This document shows, piece by piece, positions 19,753-27,782 of a stretch of 64,000 nucleotides of DNA. Every line of letters starts with the position of its first letter. Position 1 is the stretch's first letter. Origin of the DNA: Streptomyces goshikiensis (GTDB lineage: Bacteria; Actinomycetota; Actinomycetes; Streptomycetales; Streptomycetaceae). The notes beneath the pieces were generated by a model that was not told the DNA's origin, ran no database searches, and saw nothing but the letters and a program-made list of their open reading frames with translations. A program made the translations under genes and the position numbers. The stretch lies in assembly GCF_014650555.1 (NCBI RefSeq), contig NZ_BMVE01000001.1:930001-994000 (forward strand), given 5' to 3'.

Positions 19753-20637
19753 TCAGAGGTAGTCCTCCAGGCGGCCTATCGCGTAGCCCTGCTCCTGGAT
19801 GCGGCGGAGCATGCGCGTCGTCATCTCGATCTCCGTCGAGCCCTTGAGCTCCGCCTTGCCGCGGAAGTGGGCCAGGACGATGTCCCCCGGCTTCAGCGCC
19901 GAACCCTCGGCGTACTGGAAGTTGTTGATCTGCATCGACACCCGCCACAGCACCACCGAGGAGATCCCGCACTCCGAGGCGGCCTTGAGGGTGTCGGCGT
20001 TGTAGTTGCCGAACGGCGGGCGGAACAGCGGGGGGCGGTGACCGAAGCGCTTCTCCAGCCGGTCCTGCTGGCCGCATATCTCCTTCTTCTGCGCCGCGAA
20101 GGAGAGGGTGCGCAGGTTCGGGTGCGTCAGGGTGTGGTTGTTTATCGTGCTGCCGCTGCCGTTGTCGCGGAGCTTCTCGAAGTGCCCGTAGTCCGACGAG
20201 GCCACGCTGTCCGTCAGGAACATGGAGAGGGGCAGCTTCAGTTCGGCCGCCATCTTCAGGAACTCGGGGTCCTTCTCGGCGCCGTCGTCGAAGGTCAGGA
20301 AGACGACCTTCTCGCCCGGCGGGACGGGTATTCGGTCCACCACCGGGACCTTGCCCGGCGCCGCCGAGGGCAGGGCGGGCTTGCGGTCGGGCTTCGGGGC
20401 GAACTTCAGGGGCTCCGAGAGCCCCCAGCGCTTGTACGCGTCCCCCGTGTCCGCCCCCGCCCCCGCGGACGGCAGGGCGGGCGCCGAGGGCGAGCCCGCG
20501 GCCTGCGGGCTCGCCTCCTGCGAGGCCTTGCGGCCCATCCGTTCGATCGGGTCCACGCTCTTCCCGCACCCCGACAGGGACAGCGCGAGCGCACCGGCCG
20601 CCAGCGTTCCGGCTACCAACCGGCGCGCGTACTTCAC
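19753..20637 (-). CDS. Polysaccharide deacetylase-family lipoprotein (second of a tandem pair)
   Basis: 294 residues. A signal peptide ends in the lipobox LSGC with Cys24. The NodB-like domain has the metal/base Asp pair in TFDDGAEKD (117-118), the HTLTH metal ligands (168-172), the RPPFGNYN motif and the terminal DIVLAHFRG His. The region that normally carries the motif-4 Asp and Trp reads WRVSMQINNF, so one catalytic element seems altered. Substrate is likely cell-surface polysaccharide. The GTG start overlaps the stop of the upstream paralogue by 4 bp. Confidence 0.88.
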   Translation of the reverse strand: MKYARRLVAGTLAAGALALSLSGCGKSVDPIERMGRKASQEASPQAAGSPSAPALPSAGAGADTGDAYKRWGLSEPLKFAPKPDRKPALPSAAPGKVPVVDRIPVPPGEKVVFLTFDDGAEKDPEFLKMAAELKLPLSMFLTDSVASSDYGHFEKLRDNGSGSTINNHTLTHPNLRTLSFAAQKKEICGQQDRLEKRFGHRPPLFRPPFGNYNADTLKAASECGISSVVLWRVSMQINNFQYAEGSALKPGDIVLAHFRGKAELKGSTEIEMTTRMLRRIQEQGYAIGRLEDYL

Positions 20638-21575
20638 AGATAGTCCTCCAGCCGAGCCACGGCGTACCCCTTGTCCGTGACGGTCTTCATGACATGACGG
20701 ATCATGTCAGGCATCGACCCCTTCCAATCGTCCTTCCCGCGGAAATGCGTGAGGATGATGTCACCGGGGTGCAGGTCCCGGTCCCATTCCCGGTAGTCCA
20801 TGCGGTTGACGAACGCCTCGGCGTTCCACAGCGGGACCGCCTTGATGCCACAGGACTTGGCCGCCTTGAGGGTGTCCTGGTTGTAGTTCCCGTACGGCGG
20901 CCGGAAGAGGGTCGGGCGCTTGCCGAACACCCTCTGGATCGTGTCCTGCTGGCCGCAGATCTCCTCGCGCTGCTGGTCGTAGGAGAGTCCGGGCATGTAC
21001 CGGTGGTTGAGGGTGTGGTTGTTGAGGGTGACCCCGGCGGCCTGCATCTCCTTGAAGTACGGGTAGTTGTCCCGCACCAGGTAGTCGCTGAGGAACGCCG
21101 TGTACGGGATCTTCAGTTCCCGCATCATCTTCAGGAACTCGGGGTCCTTCTCGGCGCCGTCGTCGATGGTGAGGAAGACAACCTTGTCCTCCGTCGGGAC
21201 GGTGGTGAAGACGTGCGGCAGTTCGTCGCCGTCCTCCACCTCGAAGCCCTCGCGGGTGCTGATCTCCGGCTTCTCCTTCGGCGCGGCCGGAGCCATGAGC
21301 GGGGTCTTGACCAGGCCCCAGCGCTTGGCGGCGGCGACGCGGGCCTGCTGGGCCGCCTTCGCCTGGGCGAGGGCGCCGGCCGCGCCCGACTCGGCGCCCT
21401 TGCCGGCCTTCGTCTTCTCGGTCTTGTCCGGCGCCGCGGACTCCGAGGAGCCGCACGCCGTTCCCAGGCCGGCGACCAGCAGCGCGGCCAAGACCACCCC
21501 GAACCGGCCGCGCGCACGCCCCGCGGACCGGTGACCGTATTGCTTCCGATTTCCCTTTTGTCCTACTAGCTGCAT
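20634..21575 (-). CDS. Polysaccharide deacetylase-family exported protein (first of a tandem pair)
   Basis: 313 residues. A signal sequence of about 40 residues leads to a lipobox-like GTAC (Cys41) of imperfect consensus. An Ala/Lys-rich linker precedes the NodB domain with TIDDGAEKD, HTLNH, RPPYGNYN and DIILTHFRG. It shares this order and the shared phrase AEKDPEFLKM with the next gene, so the pair arose by tandem duplication. The ATG at 21575 follows GAGGA. The gene is divergent from the methyltransferase. Confidence 0.88.
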   Translation of the reverse strand: MQLVGQKGNRKQYGHRSAGRARGRFGVVLAALLVAGLGTACGSSESAAPDKTEKTKAGKGAESGAAGALAQAKAAQQARVAAAKRWGLVKTPLMAPAAPKEKPEISTREGFEVEDGDELPHVFTTVPTEDKVVFLTIDDGAEKDPEFLKMMRELKIPYTAFLSDYLVRDNYPYFKEMQAAGVTLNNHTLNHRYMPGLSYDQQREEICGQQDTIQRVFGKRPTLFRPPYGNYNQDTLKAAKSCGIKAVPLWNAEAFVNRMDYREWDRDLHPGDIILTHFRGKDDWKGSMPDMIRHVMKTVTDKGYAVARLEDYL

Positions 21576-21653
21576 AGCAGCGGATCCTCGCACCGGCGGC
21601 CCGCGCCGCCCGGGCGACACCGCGAGCGGACGCCGACCTTCCACCGACTGGCC

Positions 21654-21659
21654 CACAAT
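21654..21659 (+). promoter_or_regulatory. -10 element of a leaderless transcript for the methyltransferase gene
   Basis: CACAAT ends 6 bases before the GTG at 21666 and no ribosome-binding site is present, which fits leaderless initiation. The -35 is not clear. Confidence 0.4.
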
Positions 21660-21665
21660 GAACCG

Positions 21666-22895
21666 GTGACCCCCGAAGACTTCGCCGCCCTCCTCACCCC
21701 CGAGGGCCGTGCCCTCCTCGACTCGCTCCGCGCCTACGACCCCGCCCAGGAGCTCGCCGTCGCCACCCGGCTGCGCCGCGAGCACCCCGCCGCGCTGGTC
21801 TCCGCCGCGCTCGGGCAGGCCCGGCTGCGGCAGCGGGCGGTGGCGAAGTTCGGCGCCGAGGACGCGTACCGGATGTACTTCACGCCCGGCGGCGGCGAGA
21901 TGGCCACCCGCGCCTCGGTCGCCTCCTACCGCGCCGGACGGCTGGCGGCCCTCGGCGTGCGCAGCGTCGCCGACCTGTGCTGCGGCATCGGCGGGGACGC
22001 CCTCGCCCTGGCCCGGCTCGGCATCCGGGTGCTGGCGGTGGACCGCGACCCGCTCACCGTCGCCGTCGCGCGCGCCAACGCCGAGGCGCTGGGCCTGGCG
22101 GACCTGATCGAGGTCCGGGAGGCGGACGTGACGGAGGTGGACACCTCCGCGTACGACGCCGTGTTCATCGACCCGGCCCGGCGCGGCGGGCGCGGCCGCG
22201 TCTTCGACCCGGAGGGCTACTCCCCGCCGCTCTCCTGGGCCGTCCGGGCCGCCCTGACGGCCCGGCACGCCGCGATCAAGATCGCGCCCGGCATCCCGCA
22301 CGAGGCGGTGCCGAAGGAGGCCGAGGCCGAGTGGATCTCCGACACCGGTGACGTCAAGGAGGCCGTGCTCTGGTTCGGCACCGCCCCCGGCACCGTCCGC
22401 GCCACCCTGCTCCCCGGGCCGCGCTCGCTGGAGACCGCCGACCCGCTGCCCGACCCCGAGGCCGGGCCGGTCGGCCGCTACCTCTACGAGCCCGACGGCG
22501 CGGTGATCCGGGCCCACCTGGTCGCCGAGGTCGCCGAGCGGCTGGACGGCCGGCTCATCGACCCGACCATCGCGTACGTCACCGCCGACGAGCTGCGCGC
22601 GACGCCGTACGCGACGGCGTACGAGATCACCGACGTCCTGCCCTTCGGCCTGAAGAAGCTGAAGGCCCTGCTGCGCGAGCGCGGCGTCGGCATCCTGACG
22701 GTGAAGAAGCGGGGCTCCGCGATCGAGCCCGAGGAACTGCGCAAGAAGGTCAAGCCGCAGGGCCCGAACTCCGCGACCGTGTTCCTGACCCGGGTGGCCG
22801 GAGCGCCGTCGATGCTGATCGGCTCGCCGGCGCCCGAACCGGCGGCCGAACCGGCGGCCGGGCCCTCGCCCGAGCCCGGTACTACCGCGCCGTAG
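21666..22895 (+). CDS. Class I SAM-dependent methyltransferase with THUMP-like C-terminal domain
   Basis: 409 residues. The Rossmann core starts with VADLCCGIGGDALALARLG, then VLAVDRDPLTVAVARANAEA and the catalytic-type IDPARRGGRGRVFDPEGYSP segment. The C-terminal part (ITDVLPFGLKKLKALLRERG, then LTVKKRGSAIEPEELRKKVK) matches the THUMP-like domain associated with RNA binding. It probably methylates an RNA, but the target is unknown. The last 30 residues are Pro/Ala repeats. Its stop overlaps the convergent membrane-protein gene by 14 bp. Confidence 0.85.
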   Translation: MTPEDFAALLTPEGRALLDSLRAYDPAQELAVATRLRREHPAALVSAALGQARLRQRAVAKFGAEDAYRMYFTPGGGEMATRASVASYRAGRLAALGVRSVADLCCGIGGDALALARLGIRVLAVDRDPLTVAVARANAEALGLADLIEVREADVTEVDTSAYDAVFIDPARRGGRGRVFDPEGYSPPLSWAVRAALTARHAAIKIAPGIPHEAVPKEAEAEWISDTGDVKEAVLWFGTAPGTVRATLLPGPRSLETADPLPDPEAGPVGRYLYEPDGAVIRAHLVAEVAERLDGRLIDPTIAYVTADELRATPYATAYEITDVLPFGLKKLKALLRERGVGILTVKKRGSAIEPEELRKKVKPQGPNSATVFLTRVAGAPSMLIGSPAPEPAAEPAAGPSPEPGTTAP

Positions 22896-23511
22896 GGGTG
22901 CGGCCGAGGCGGAGCGCCCAGCGGTAGTGGGCGCCCGCCTTGCCGAGGCCCAGCAGGCCGGTGATCCACAGGATCATGCCGAGGCCCATGTAGTACGCGA
23001 CCTCGCTGTACGTGTCGGAGCCCGGCCGGGCCGACACCGCGACGCCGAAGGTGAGCCAGAGCCCGAGCGCGGCCGGCCCCAGGGAGGCCAGCAGCCAGGC
23101 CAGGCTCAGCCAGGGAGCCCGCAGCAGGCCGTCGGCGGCCGGGTCCCGGTCCGCCTCCGCCCAGGCGCACTGCAGTTGCCGCACCGCGCGGTACCGGCGG
23201 GCGCCCCAGGCGAACCAGATCCCGGCCGGGACCAGGACGCCCGCGCCGAGCACGGCGAAGACGAGGCCGAGGACCTTCGAGCCCGCGTCGCCCTGCTCGA
23301 AGGCCATCAGGGCCATGCCGACGAAGGACCAGCCGAGCGCGAACACCGCGGAGACCGCCCACAGCAGCAGCAACTGGCCGACACCCAGGGCCCGGCGGCC
23401 CAGTTCCCGCAGGAACCGGGCGCGGTCGGCCCGTACCGCGCGCTCGTCCATCCAGGCGCGCAGGTGCGCGGGCGGAGGCGGGGGCGGCAGGTCACGGCGA
23501 GGCATGCCCAT
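22882..23511 (-). CDS. Integral membrane protein of unknown function
   Basis: 209 residues. A Pro-rich N-terminus is followed by a basic segment and about four hydrophobic stretches (near 45-68, 83-105, 140-160 and 175-195). No enzymatic motif was seen. It is a plausible four-helix membrane protein with cytoplasmic basic loops. The ATG at 23511 is followed by a second in-frame ATG two codons later. Confidence 0.7.
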   Translation of the reverse strand: MGMPRRDLPPPPPPAHLRAWMDERAVRADRARFLRELGRRALGVGQLLLLWAVSAVFALGWSFVGMALMAFEQGDAGSKVLGLVFAVLGAGVLVPAGIWFAWGARRYRAVRQLQCAWAEADRDPAADGLLRAPWLSLAWLLASLGPAALGLWLTFGVAVSARPGSDTYSEVAYYMGLGMILWITGLLGLGKAGAHYRWALRLGRTPTAR

Positions 23512-23533
23512 GACGATATCTGCACCCGGGGCG

Positions 23534-23806
23534 TCAGCCCTCGCCGACCTCCACCGACTCGAAGCGCCAGCGGTGCACGGCCCGCGCGATCAAGTCGGCC
23601 GCGGGCTCGGGAAGTTCGGGCAGCTCCGCCGCCACCCCCTCGGCCGTCTCCCACCAGGTGATGACGAGCACCCGGTCCTGCGGGGCCCGGAACACCTCAC
23701 GGCGCACCGGCTCTTCGGCGAGCACCTGCGAACGGGCCCACTCCAGCAGCTCGTTGCCCCGCCCGCCGGCGGCCCGGGCCTCCCACATCAGCGCGACGGT
23801 ACTCAT
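23534..23806 (-). CDS. Small monooxygenase-like (ferredoxin-fold) protein downstream of tsaD
   Basis: 90 residues. The pattern of short strands and helices, [20 protein letters not shown] with [16 protein letters not shown] and a [11 protein letters not shown] end, resembles the antibiotic-biosynthesis monooxygenase fold, but no catalytic residue can be assigned. Its ATG overlaps the tsaD stop by 4 bp (ATGA), so it is translationally coupled to tsaD. It was probably carried along as an operon passenger. Confidence 0.75.
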   Translation of the reverse strand: MSTVALMWEARAAGGRGNELLEWARSQVLAEEPVRREVFRAPQDRVLVITWWETAEGVAAELPELPEPAADLIARAVHRWRFESVEVGEG

Positions 23807-24948
23807 GAGTACAGGTTGTCCTTGCTCATCTCGTGGACGTGGTCGTGATCGTGCGCGTGACCGTGGCCGTGCTCGTGGTCGTGGTCGTGGCCGTGGGTGT
23901 GCGCCGTGCCCGGCACGTGCGGGTCCGTCACCGGCAGGGAGGAGTCGGCCGAGAGGTCCCAGTCCGAGGCCGGGCGGTTCCGCCTGACCATCTCCGCGCC
24001 CAGCGCCGCCACCATCGCGCCGTTGTCGGTGCACAGCTTCGGCCGCGGCACCCGCAGGACGATCCCCGCGTCGTCGCAGCGCTCCTGCGCCAGCGAACGC
24101 AGCCGGGAGTTGGCCGCGACACCGCCGCCGATCATCAGGTGGTCGACGCCCTCGTCCTTGCACGCGCGGATCGCCTTGCGCGTCAGCACGTCCACCACGG
24201 CCTCCTGGAAGGACGCCGCCACATCGCGCACCGGCACCTCCTCGCCCGCCTTCCGCTTCGCCTCGATCCAGCGGGCGACCGCCGTCTTGAGGCCGGAGAA
24301 GGAGAAGTCGTACGCCGCGTCGCGCGGCCCCGTGAGCCCGCGCGGGAAGTTGATCGCCTTCGGGTCGCCCTCGCGCGCGAGCCGGTCGATGACCGGGCCG
24401 CCGGGGAAGCCCAGCTGGAGCACGCGCGCGATCTTGTCGAAGGCCTCGCCGGCCGCGTCGTCGATGGTCGCGCCGAGCGGCCGGACGTCGGAGGTGATGT
24501 CCGGGGCCAGCAGCAGCGAGGAGTGCCCGCCGGAGACCAGCAGCGCCATCGTCGGCTCCGGCAGCGGCCCGTGCTCCAGCTGGTCGACGCAGATGTGCGA
24601 GGCCAGGTGGTTCACCCCGTACAGCGGCTTGCCCAGCGCGTACGCGTACGCCTTCGCCGCCGAGACGCCCACCAGCAGCGCCCCCGCGAGGCCCGGGCCG
24701 GCGGTGACCGCGATGCCGTCGAGGTCGCGGGCGCTGACCCCGGCCTCCTTCAGGGCGCGCTCGATGGTCGGGACCATCGCCTCCAGGTGAGCCCGGGAGG
24801 CGACCTCCGGCACGACCCCGCCGAAGCGGGCGTGCTCGTCGACGCTGGAGGCGATCGCGTCCGCGAGGAGGGTGGTGCCGCGGACGACGCCGACGCCGGT
24901 CTCGTCGCAGGAGGTCTCGATGCCGAGGACGAGCGGTTCGTCAGCCAT
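23803..24948 (-). CDS. tsaD: tRNA N6-threonylcarbamoyladenosine transferase, with His-rich tail
   Basis: 381 residues. It transfers the threonylcarbamoyl group to A37 of ANN-decoding tRNAs with TsaB and TsaE. The ASKHA fold begins [17 protein letters not shown], and the metal-binding [14 protein letters not shown] has the two His ligands. Residues 348-381 form a tail with 12 His alternating with Asp, Gly and Glu, absent from ordinary TsaD. The ATG at 24948 lies inside the end of rimI (8-bp overlap). Confidence 0.95.
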   Translation of the reverse strand: MADEPLVLGIETSCDETGVGVVRGTTLLADAIASSVDEHARFGGVVPEVASRAHLEAMVPTIERALKEAGVSARDLDGIAVTAGPGLAGALLVGVSAAKAYAYALGKPLYGVNHLASHICVDQLEHGPLPEPTMALLVSGGHSSLLLAPDITSDVRPLGATIDDAAGEAFDKIARVLQLGFPGGPVIDRLAREGDPKAINFPRGLTGPRDAAYDFSFSGLKTAVARWIEAKRKAGEEVPVRDVAASFQEAVVDVLTRKAIRACKDEGVDHLMIGGGVAANSRLRSLAQERCDDAGIVLRVPRPKLCTDNGAMVAALGAEMVRRNRPASDWDLSADSSLPVTDPHVPGTAHTHGHDHDHEHGHGHAHDHDHVHEMSKDNLYS

Positions 24949-25441
24949 GGGTCTCACCTTGTACGGGTACGGAGCTTGCGGGATCGGAAAGGCGCATCAC
25001 GAGCGCGTCGACGTTGCCGGGCTGGTAGTAGCCCCGCCGGAAGCCGATGGGCTCGAAGCCGAAGCGCTCGTACAGCTTCTGGGCGCGGGTGTTGTCCACC
25101 CGTACCTCCAGGAGCACCTCGGCGCATTCGAAGGCGGTGGCGGCGCGCAGCAGGTCGGTGAGCAGCCGGGCGCCGAGCCCGGTGCCCCACTGGTCGCGCG
25201 CGGCCGCGATGGTCTGTACGTCGCCCAGGTCGCCGGCGGCGGACAGCCCGGCGTAGCCGACCAGGCGGCCGTCCGGGGTCTCGGCGACGACGTAGCGGCG
25301 GGTGGCCCCGGGGCCGCGCGCGTGGGCGAGCTCGGACCAGAACATGCCCGCGGACCAGGCGTCCTCGGGGAACAGCTCGTGTTCCAGTTCCAGCACGGGC
25401 TCGATGTCCCACCAGCGCATCTCGCGCAGTACCGCTGTCAC
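24941..25441 (-). CDS. rimI: Ribosomal-protein alanine N-acetyltransferase (GNAT family)
   Basis: 166 residues. GNAT fold with the acetyl-CoA pyrophosphate loop [18 protein letters not shown], and the C-terminal [21 protein letters not shown] typical of RimI. RimI acetylates the N-terminal Ala of S18 in enterobacteria; in actinobacteria other substrates are possible. GTG start at 25441 overlapping the tsaB stop by 4 bp (GTGA). The tsaB-rimI-tsaD order supports the name. Confidence 0.92.
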   Translation of the reverse strand: MTAVLREMRWWDIEPVLELEHELFPEDAWSAGMFWSELAHARGPGATRRYVVAETPDGRLVGYAGLSAAGDLGDVQTIAAARDQWGTGLGARLLTDLLRAATAFECAEVLLEVRVDNTRAQKLYERFGFEPIGFRRGYYQPGNVDALVMRLSDPASSVPVQGETHG

Positions 25442-26100
25442 TGCGGGGTGACCACCTTGTAGTTCTTCGGTACCTCGGCGTCGGGCCGGCGCAGGTAGAG
25501 CGGGGTCGGCGGGAGGAACTCCGCCCCGGCGGCCAGCCGCTCGGCGGCCAGCGCGGCGAGGGCTGCGGCCGACTGGTGCTCGGGGTCGCGGGCGTCCGGG
25601 AAGACCTCGGGGTACAGGCGGGCCCCCTGGCCGACGGCGGGCAGGCCCGCGACGCGCTCGGCGATGTCGGCCGGGCGGTCGACCGAGGGCTCCCCGACCC
25701 GGGTGCGCGGGTCCTCGTACCGGGCCCAGTAGACCTCCTTGCGCCGCGCGTCGGTGGCGACGGTGAAGGGGCCCTCGATCCCGGCGGCGCCCGCGGCGTA
25801 CGCGAGTCCGTCGAGGGTGCACAGGCCGTGCACGGGGACGCCGAGGACGGCGGCGAAGGTGGAGGCGGTGACGAGGCCGACGCGGAGCCCGGTGTAGGGG
25901 CCGGGGCCGACGCCGACGACGACGCCGGTGACGGCTTCGAGCTTGACCCCGGCCCGGGCGAGGACGGCGTCGACGGAGGGCAGCAGGAGCTCCCCGTGGC
26001 GGCGGGCGTCGACCTGGTTCGACTCGGCGAGGACGGACTCGCCGTCGTGCAGGGCGACGGTGACGGCGGGCGTGGCGGTATCTACAGCGAGCAAGAGCAC
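25438..26100 (-). CDS. tsaB: tRNA threonylcarbamoyladenosine biosynthesis protein TsaB
   Basis: 220 residues. It has an ASKHA-type N-terminus LLLAVDTATPAVTVALHD and the TsaB phrase VVVGVGPGPYTGLRVGLVTA. TsaB is a catalytically inactive paralogue of TsaD that bridges TsaD and TsaE in the t6A complex. The GTG at 26100 is first in the tsaB-rimI-tsaD operon and appears leaderless. Confidence 0.95.
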   Translation of the reverse strand: MLLLAVDTATPAVTVALHDGESVLAESNQVDARRHGELLLPSVDAVLARAGVKLEAVTGVVVGVGPGPYTGLRVGLVTASTFAAVLGVPVHGLCTLDGLAYAAGAAGIEGPFTVATDARRKEVYWARYEDPRTRVGEPSVDRPADIAERVAGLPAVGQGARLYPEVFPDARDPEHQSAAALAALAAERLAAGAEFLPPTPLYLRRPDAEVPKNYKVVTPQ

Positions 26101-26106
26101 GCGAAC

Positions 26107-26112
26107 AGCCTA
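26107..26112 (-). promoter_or_regulatory. -10 element of a leaderless tsaB transcript
   Basis: On the minus strand TAGGCT lies 6 bases before the GTG start with no ribosome-binding site, consistent with transcription beginning at the start codon. Confidence 0.5.
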
Positions 26113-26226
26113 CGACTCCGGGGACGGAGGGCCTCGCGGCCGGTCGTGGAGCGGCCCGGCTGCTACCTTTCGACCGAGGTGCCCGTGCGGCACCGGATCA
26201 CGGCACGCGTGGAGAGGTGGAGCAAG

Positions 26227-26796
26227 GTGGCACGCAGCAGCTCGGGAATCGTGGCGGGGCTCACCGTCGCGGCACTGGCCGCCGTCGGCTTCCTCGGCTA
26301 CCAGGCCTCCGCGACGGCGCCCGCGCTCCCGCCGAAGGCGGCCGGGCAGGCCCCGAGCCCCGCCGCGAGCCCGTCCGGCGCCGCGCCCGCCAAGCAGGAT
26401 CCGGCCAAGCCTGCGGCCCTGCCGGAGAACTCCGGCACCGGGACCCGGGTCGTGTACTCACTGTCCCAGAAGCGGGTGTGGCTGGTCGGCGAGGGTGGCG
26501 CGCCAAAGTCGTTCGCGGTGATGCCGAGCACGGTGCACCCGAAGCCGGGTACCTACACGGTCAAGGTCGGCGCGCGTTCGGGCGCGGTCACCGGATCGGA
26601 CGGGGTGCCGATCGAGCACGTCGTGCGCTTCGCCACGGCCGAGGGCGTCGCGGTCGGGTTCAGCGCCCGGGTGGACGGTTCGATGCCGGAGCCCGACCCG
26701 AACAAGAAGACCGGCGGCATCCGGATGTCGCGCCTGGACGGGGACGCCATGTGGGCCTTCGCGACGATCGACTCGAAGGTCGTCGTCGTTCCCTGA
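26227..26796 (+). CDS. Secreted or membrane-anchored L,D-transpeptidase-like protein without the catalytic Cys
   Basis: 189 residues. A hydrophobic helix at 8-26 is followed by an Ala/Pro linker and a YkuD-like domain: RVVYSLSQKRVWLVG, KPGTYTVKVG, GVPIEHVVRFATAEGVAVGF and KTGGIRMSRLDGD. In active enzymes the last motif is SHGCIRM; here it reads KTGGIRM, so the active His and Cys are missing (Gly164 replaces Cys). It may bind peptidoglycan without cross-linking it. The GTG at 26227 follows GGAGAGG. It lies divergent from tsaB. Confidence 0.75.
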   Translation: MARSSSGIVAGLTVAALAAVGFLGYQASATAPALPPKAAGQAPSPAASPSGAAPAKQDPAKPAALPENSGTGTRVVYSLSQKRVWLVGEGGAPKSFAVMPSTVHPKPGTYTVKVGARSGAVTGSDGVPIEHVVRFATAEGVAVGFSARVDGSMPEPDPNKKTGGIRMSRLDGDAMWAFATIDSKVVVVP

Positions 26797-26839
26797 CGGG
26801 AGCCTCCCCCCGGGTATTCACCCGTACGGGATCAGGACA

Positions 26840-27022
26840 TCAGGCCGCTTCGGACTCCGGGGCGGCCGTTTCCGTCGTGGCGCCCTCGGACTCCTCCGGC
26901 AGGGCCCACCCCCACGCGGGCGGTGTGGACACCGCGCTGGCGGCCCTCCCCGCCGCCAGCAGCGCCCTCATGGACAGGGCGGACGGGCGGGGGTCGCCGT
27001 GCACTGCCGCGTCAGCCGACAT
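26840..27022 (-). CDS. Small protein of unknown function, 60 residues
   Basis: The N-terminal half MSADAAVHGDPRPSALSMRA continues as a short amphipathic/Ala-rich helix and the C-terminal half is acidic with Pro and Thr. It has no cysteines and no clear membrane segment. The ATG has a strong AGGAGG at a 6-base spacer, and a 16-bp perfect palindrome lies 30 bases upstream, both arguing for a real gene. Function is not recognised. The 184 bp up to tsaE hold the palindrome and no other credible gene. Confidence 0.65.
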   Translation of the reverse strand: MSADAAVHGDPRPSALSMRALLAAGRAASAVSTPPAWGWALPEESEGATTETAAPESEAA

Positions 27023-27052
27023 GGCTGCCTCCTGGGGGTCCGGAACACCGAA

Positions 27053-27068
27053 CTTAGGTATACCTAAG
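27053..27068. promoter_or_regulatory. 16-bp perfect palindrome upstream of the 60-residue gene
   Basis: CTTAGGTATACCTAAG is fully self-complementary. Its outer TTAGG/CCTAA resemble DtxR/IdeR/DmdR iron-box half-sites but the centre is 4 bp rather than 9, so a known iron box is not met. TATACC within it could be the -10 of the 60-residue gene, giving an operator overlapping a promoter. Confidence 0.7.
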
Positions 27069-27206
27069 AAAGCTTCGGTACCATGTGACCACGACCCCCG
27101 CCACCAGCGCAATATCTTGCCGACGAGTTGTCGGTACGTTTACCCCCGGCGGCCGCCGGAGCGGCCACCGGGGCGGTTGTCCCCGGGGCGATCGCGCAGG
27201 GGACGG

Positions 27207-27782
27207 CTACTCCGAGAGGACCCCGGAGAGCTCCTCCAGCCCGGCGCCGTCCGCCCAGCGCGCCCCGACCCCGTGCACCGAGACCTCCCGGACGTCGTCC
27301 AGGACCTCCTCGTGGCCGACCGCCCGCGCGATGACCACGTGCAGCCGGTCGTCGGAGAGCTCCTCGACCTTGCCGTCGCCCCACTCCACGACGACCACGG
27401 ACTCGGGCAGCGAGACGTCGAGGTCCAGGTCCTCCATCTCGTCCAGCCCGCCGCCGAGCCGGTACGCGTCCACGTGCACCAGCGGCGGCCCGTCCGCCAG
27501 CGGGGGGTGCACCCGGGCGATCACGAAGGTCGGCGAGGTCACGGCCCCGCGCACCCCGAGACCCTCGCCCAGGCCCCGCGTCAGGGTGGTCTTGCCGGCG
27601 CCGAGCTCACCGGTCAGCAGCACGAGGTCGCCGGGGCGCAGCAGGCCCGCGATCCTTCGGCCCAGCTCCCGCATGGAGTCCGGGGAGTCGACGGTGACGA
27701 GGGCCTGGGCAGCGGCGTCAGTGGCCCGGCTGCGGGGTACTTCCTGCGGTTCCTGCGGTGCTTCCCGCGGTACTTCTTCCAT
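27207..27782 (-). CDS. tsaE: tRNA t6A biosynthesis ATPase TsaE
   Basis: 191 residues. The Walker A GELGAGKTTLTRGLGEGLGV, the TSPTFVIA strand and LVHVDAYRLGG (catalytic region) are diagnostic. TsaE binds ATP and resets the TsaB-TsaD complex. Residues 1-30 are a Glu/Pro-rich extension without homology. The ATG at 27782 overlaps the upstream hydrolase gene by 65 bp; a later internal start would shorten the protein and reduce this overlap, so the N-terminus is uncertain. Confidence 0.9.
   Translation of the reverse strand: MEEVPREAPQEPQEVPRSRATDAAAQALVTVDSPDSMRELGRRIAGLLRPGDLVLLTGELGAGKTTLTRGLGEGLGVRGAVTSPTFVIARVHPPLADGPPLVHVDAYRLGGGLDEMEDLDLDVSLPESVVVVEWGDGKVEELSDDRLHVVIARAVGHEEVLDDVREVSVHGVGARWADGAGLEELSGVLSE

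Noticed and set aside
27053..27068. A genuine iron box for DmdR/IdeR
   Set aside because: The TTAGG and CCTAA half-sites are only 4 bp apart; the known 19-bp box needs 9 bases between them.
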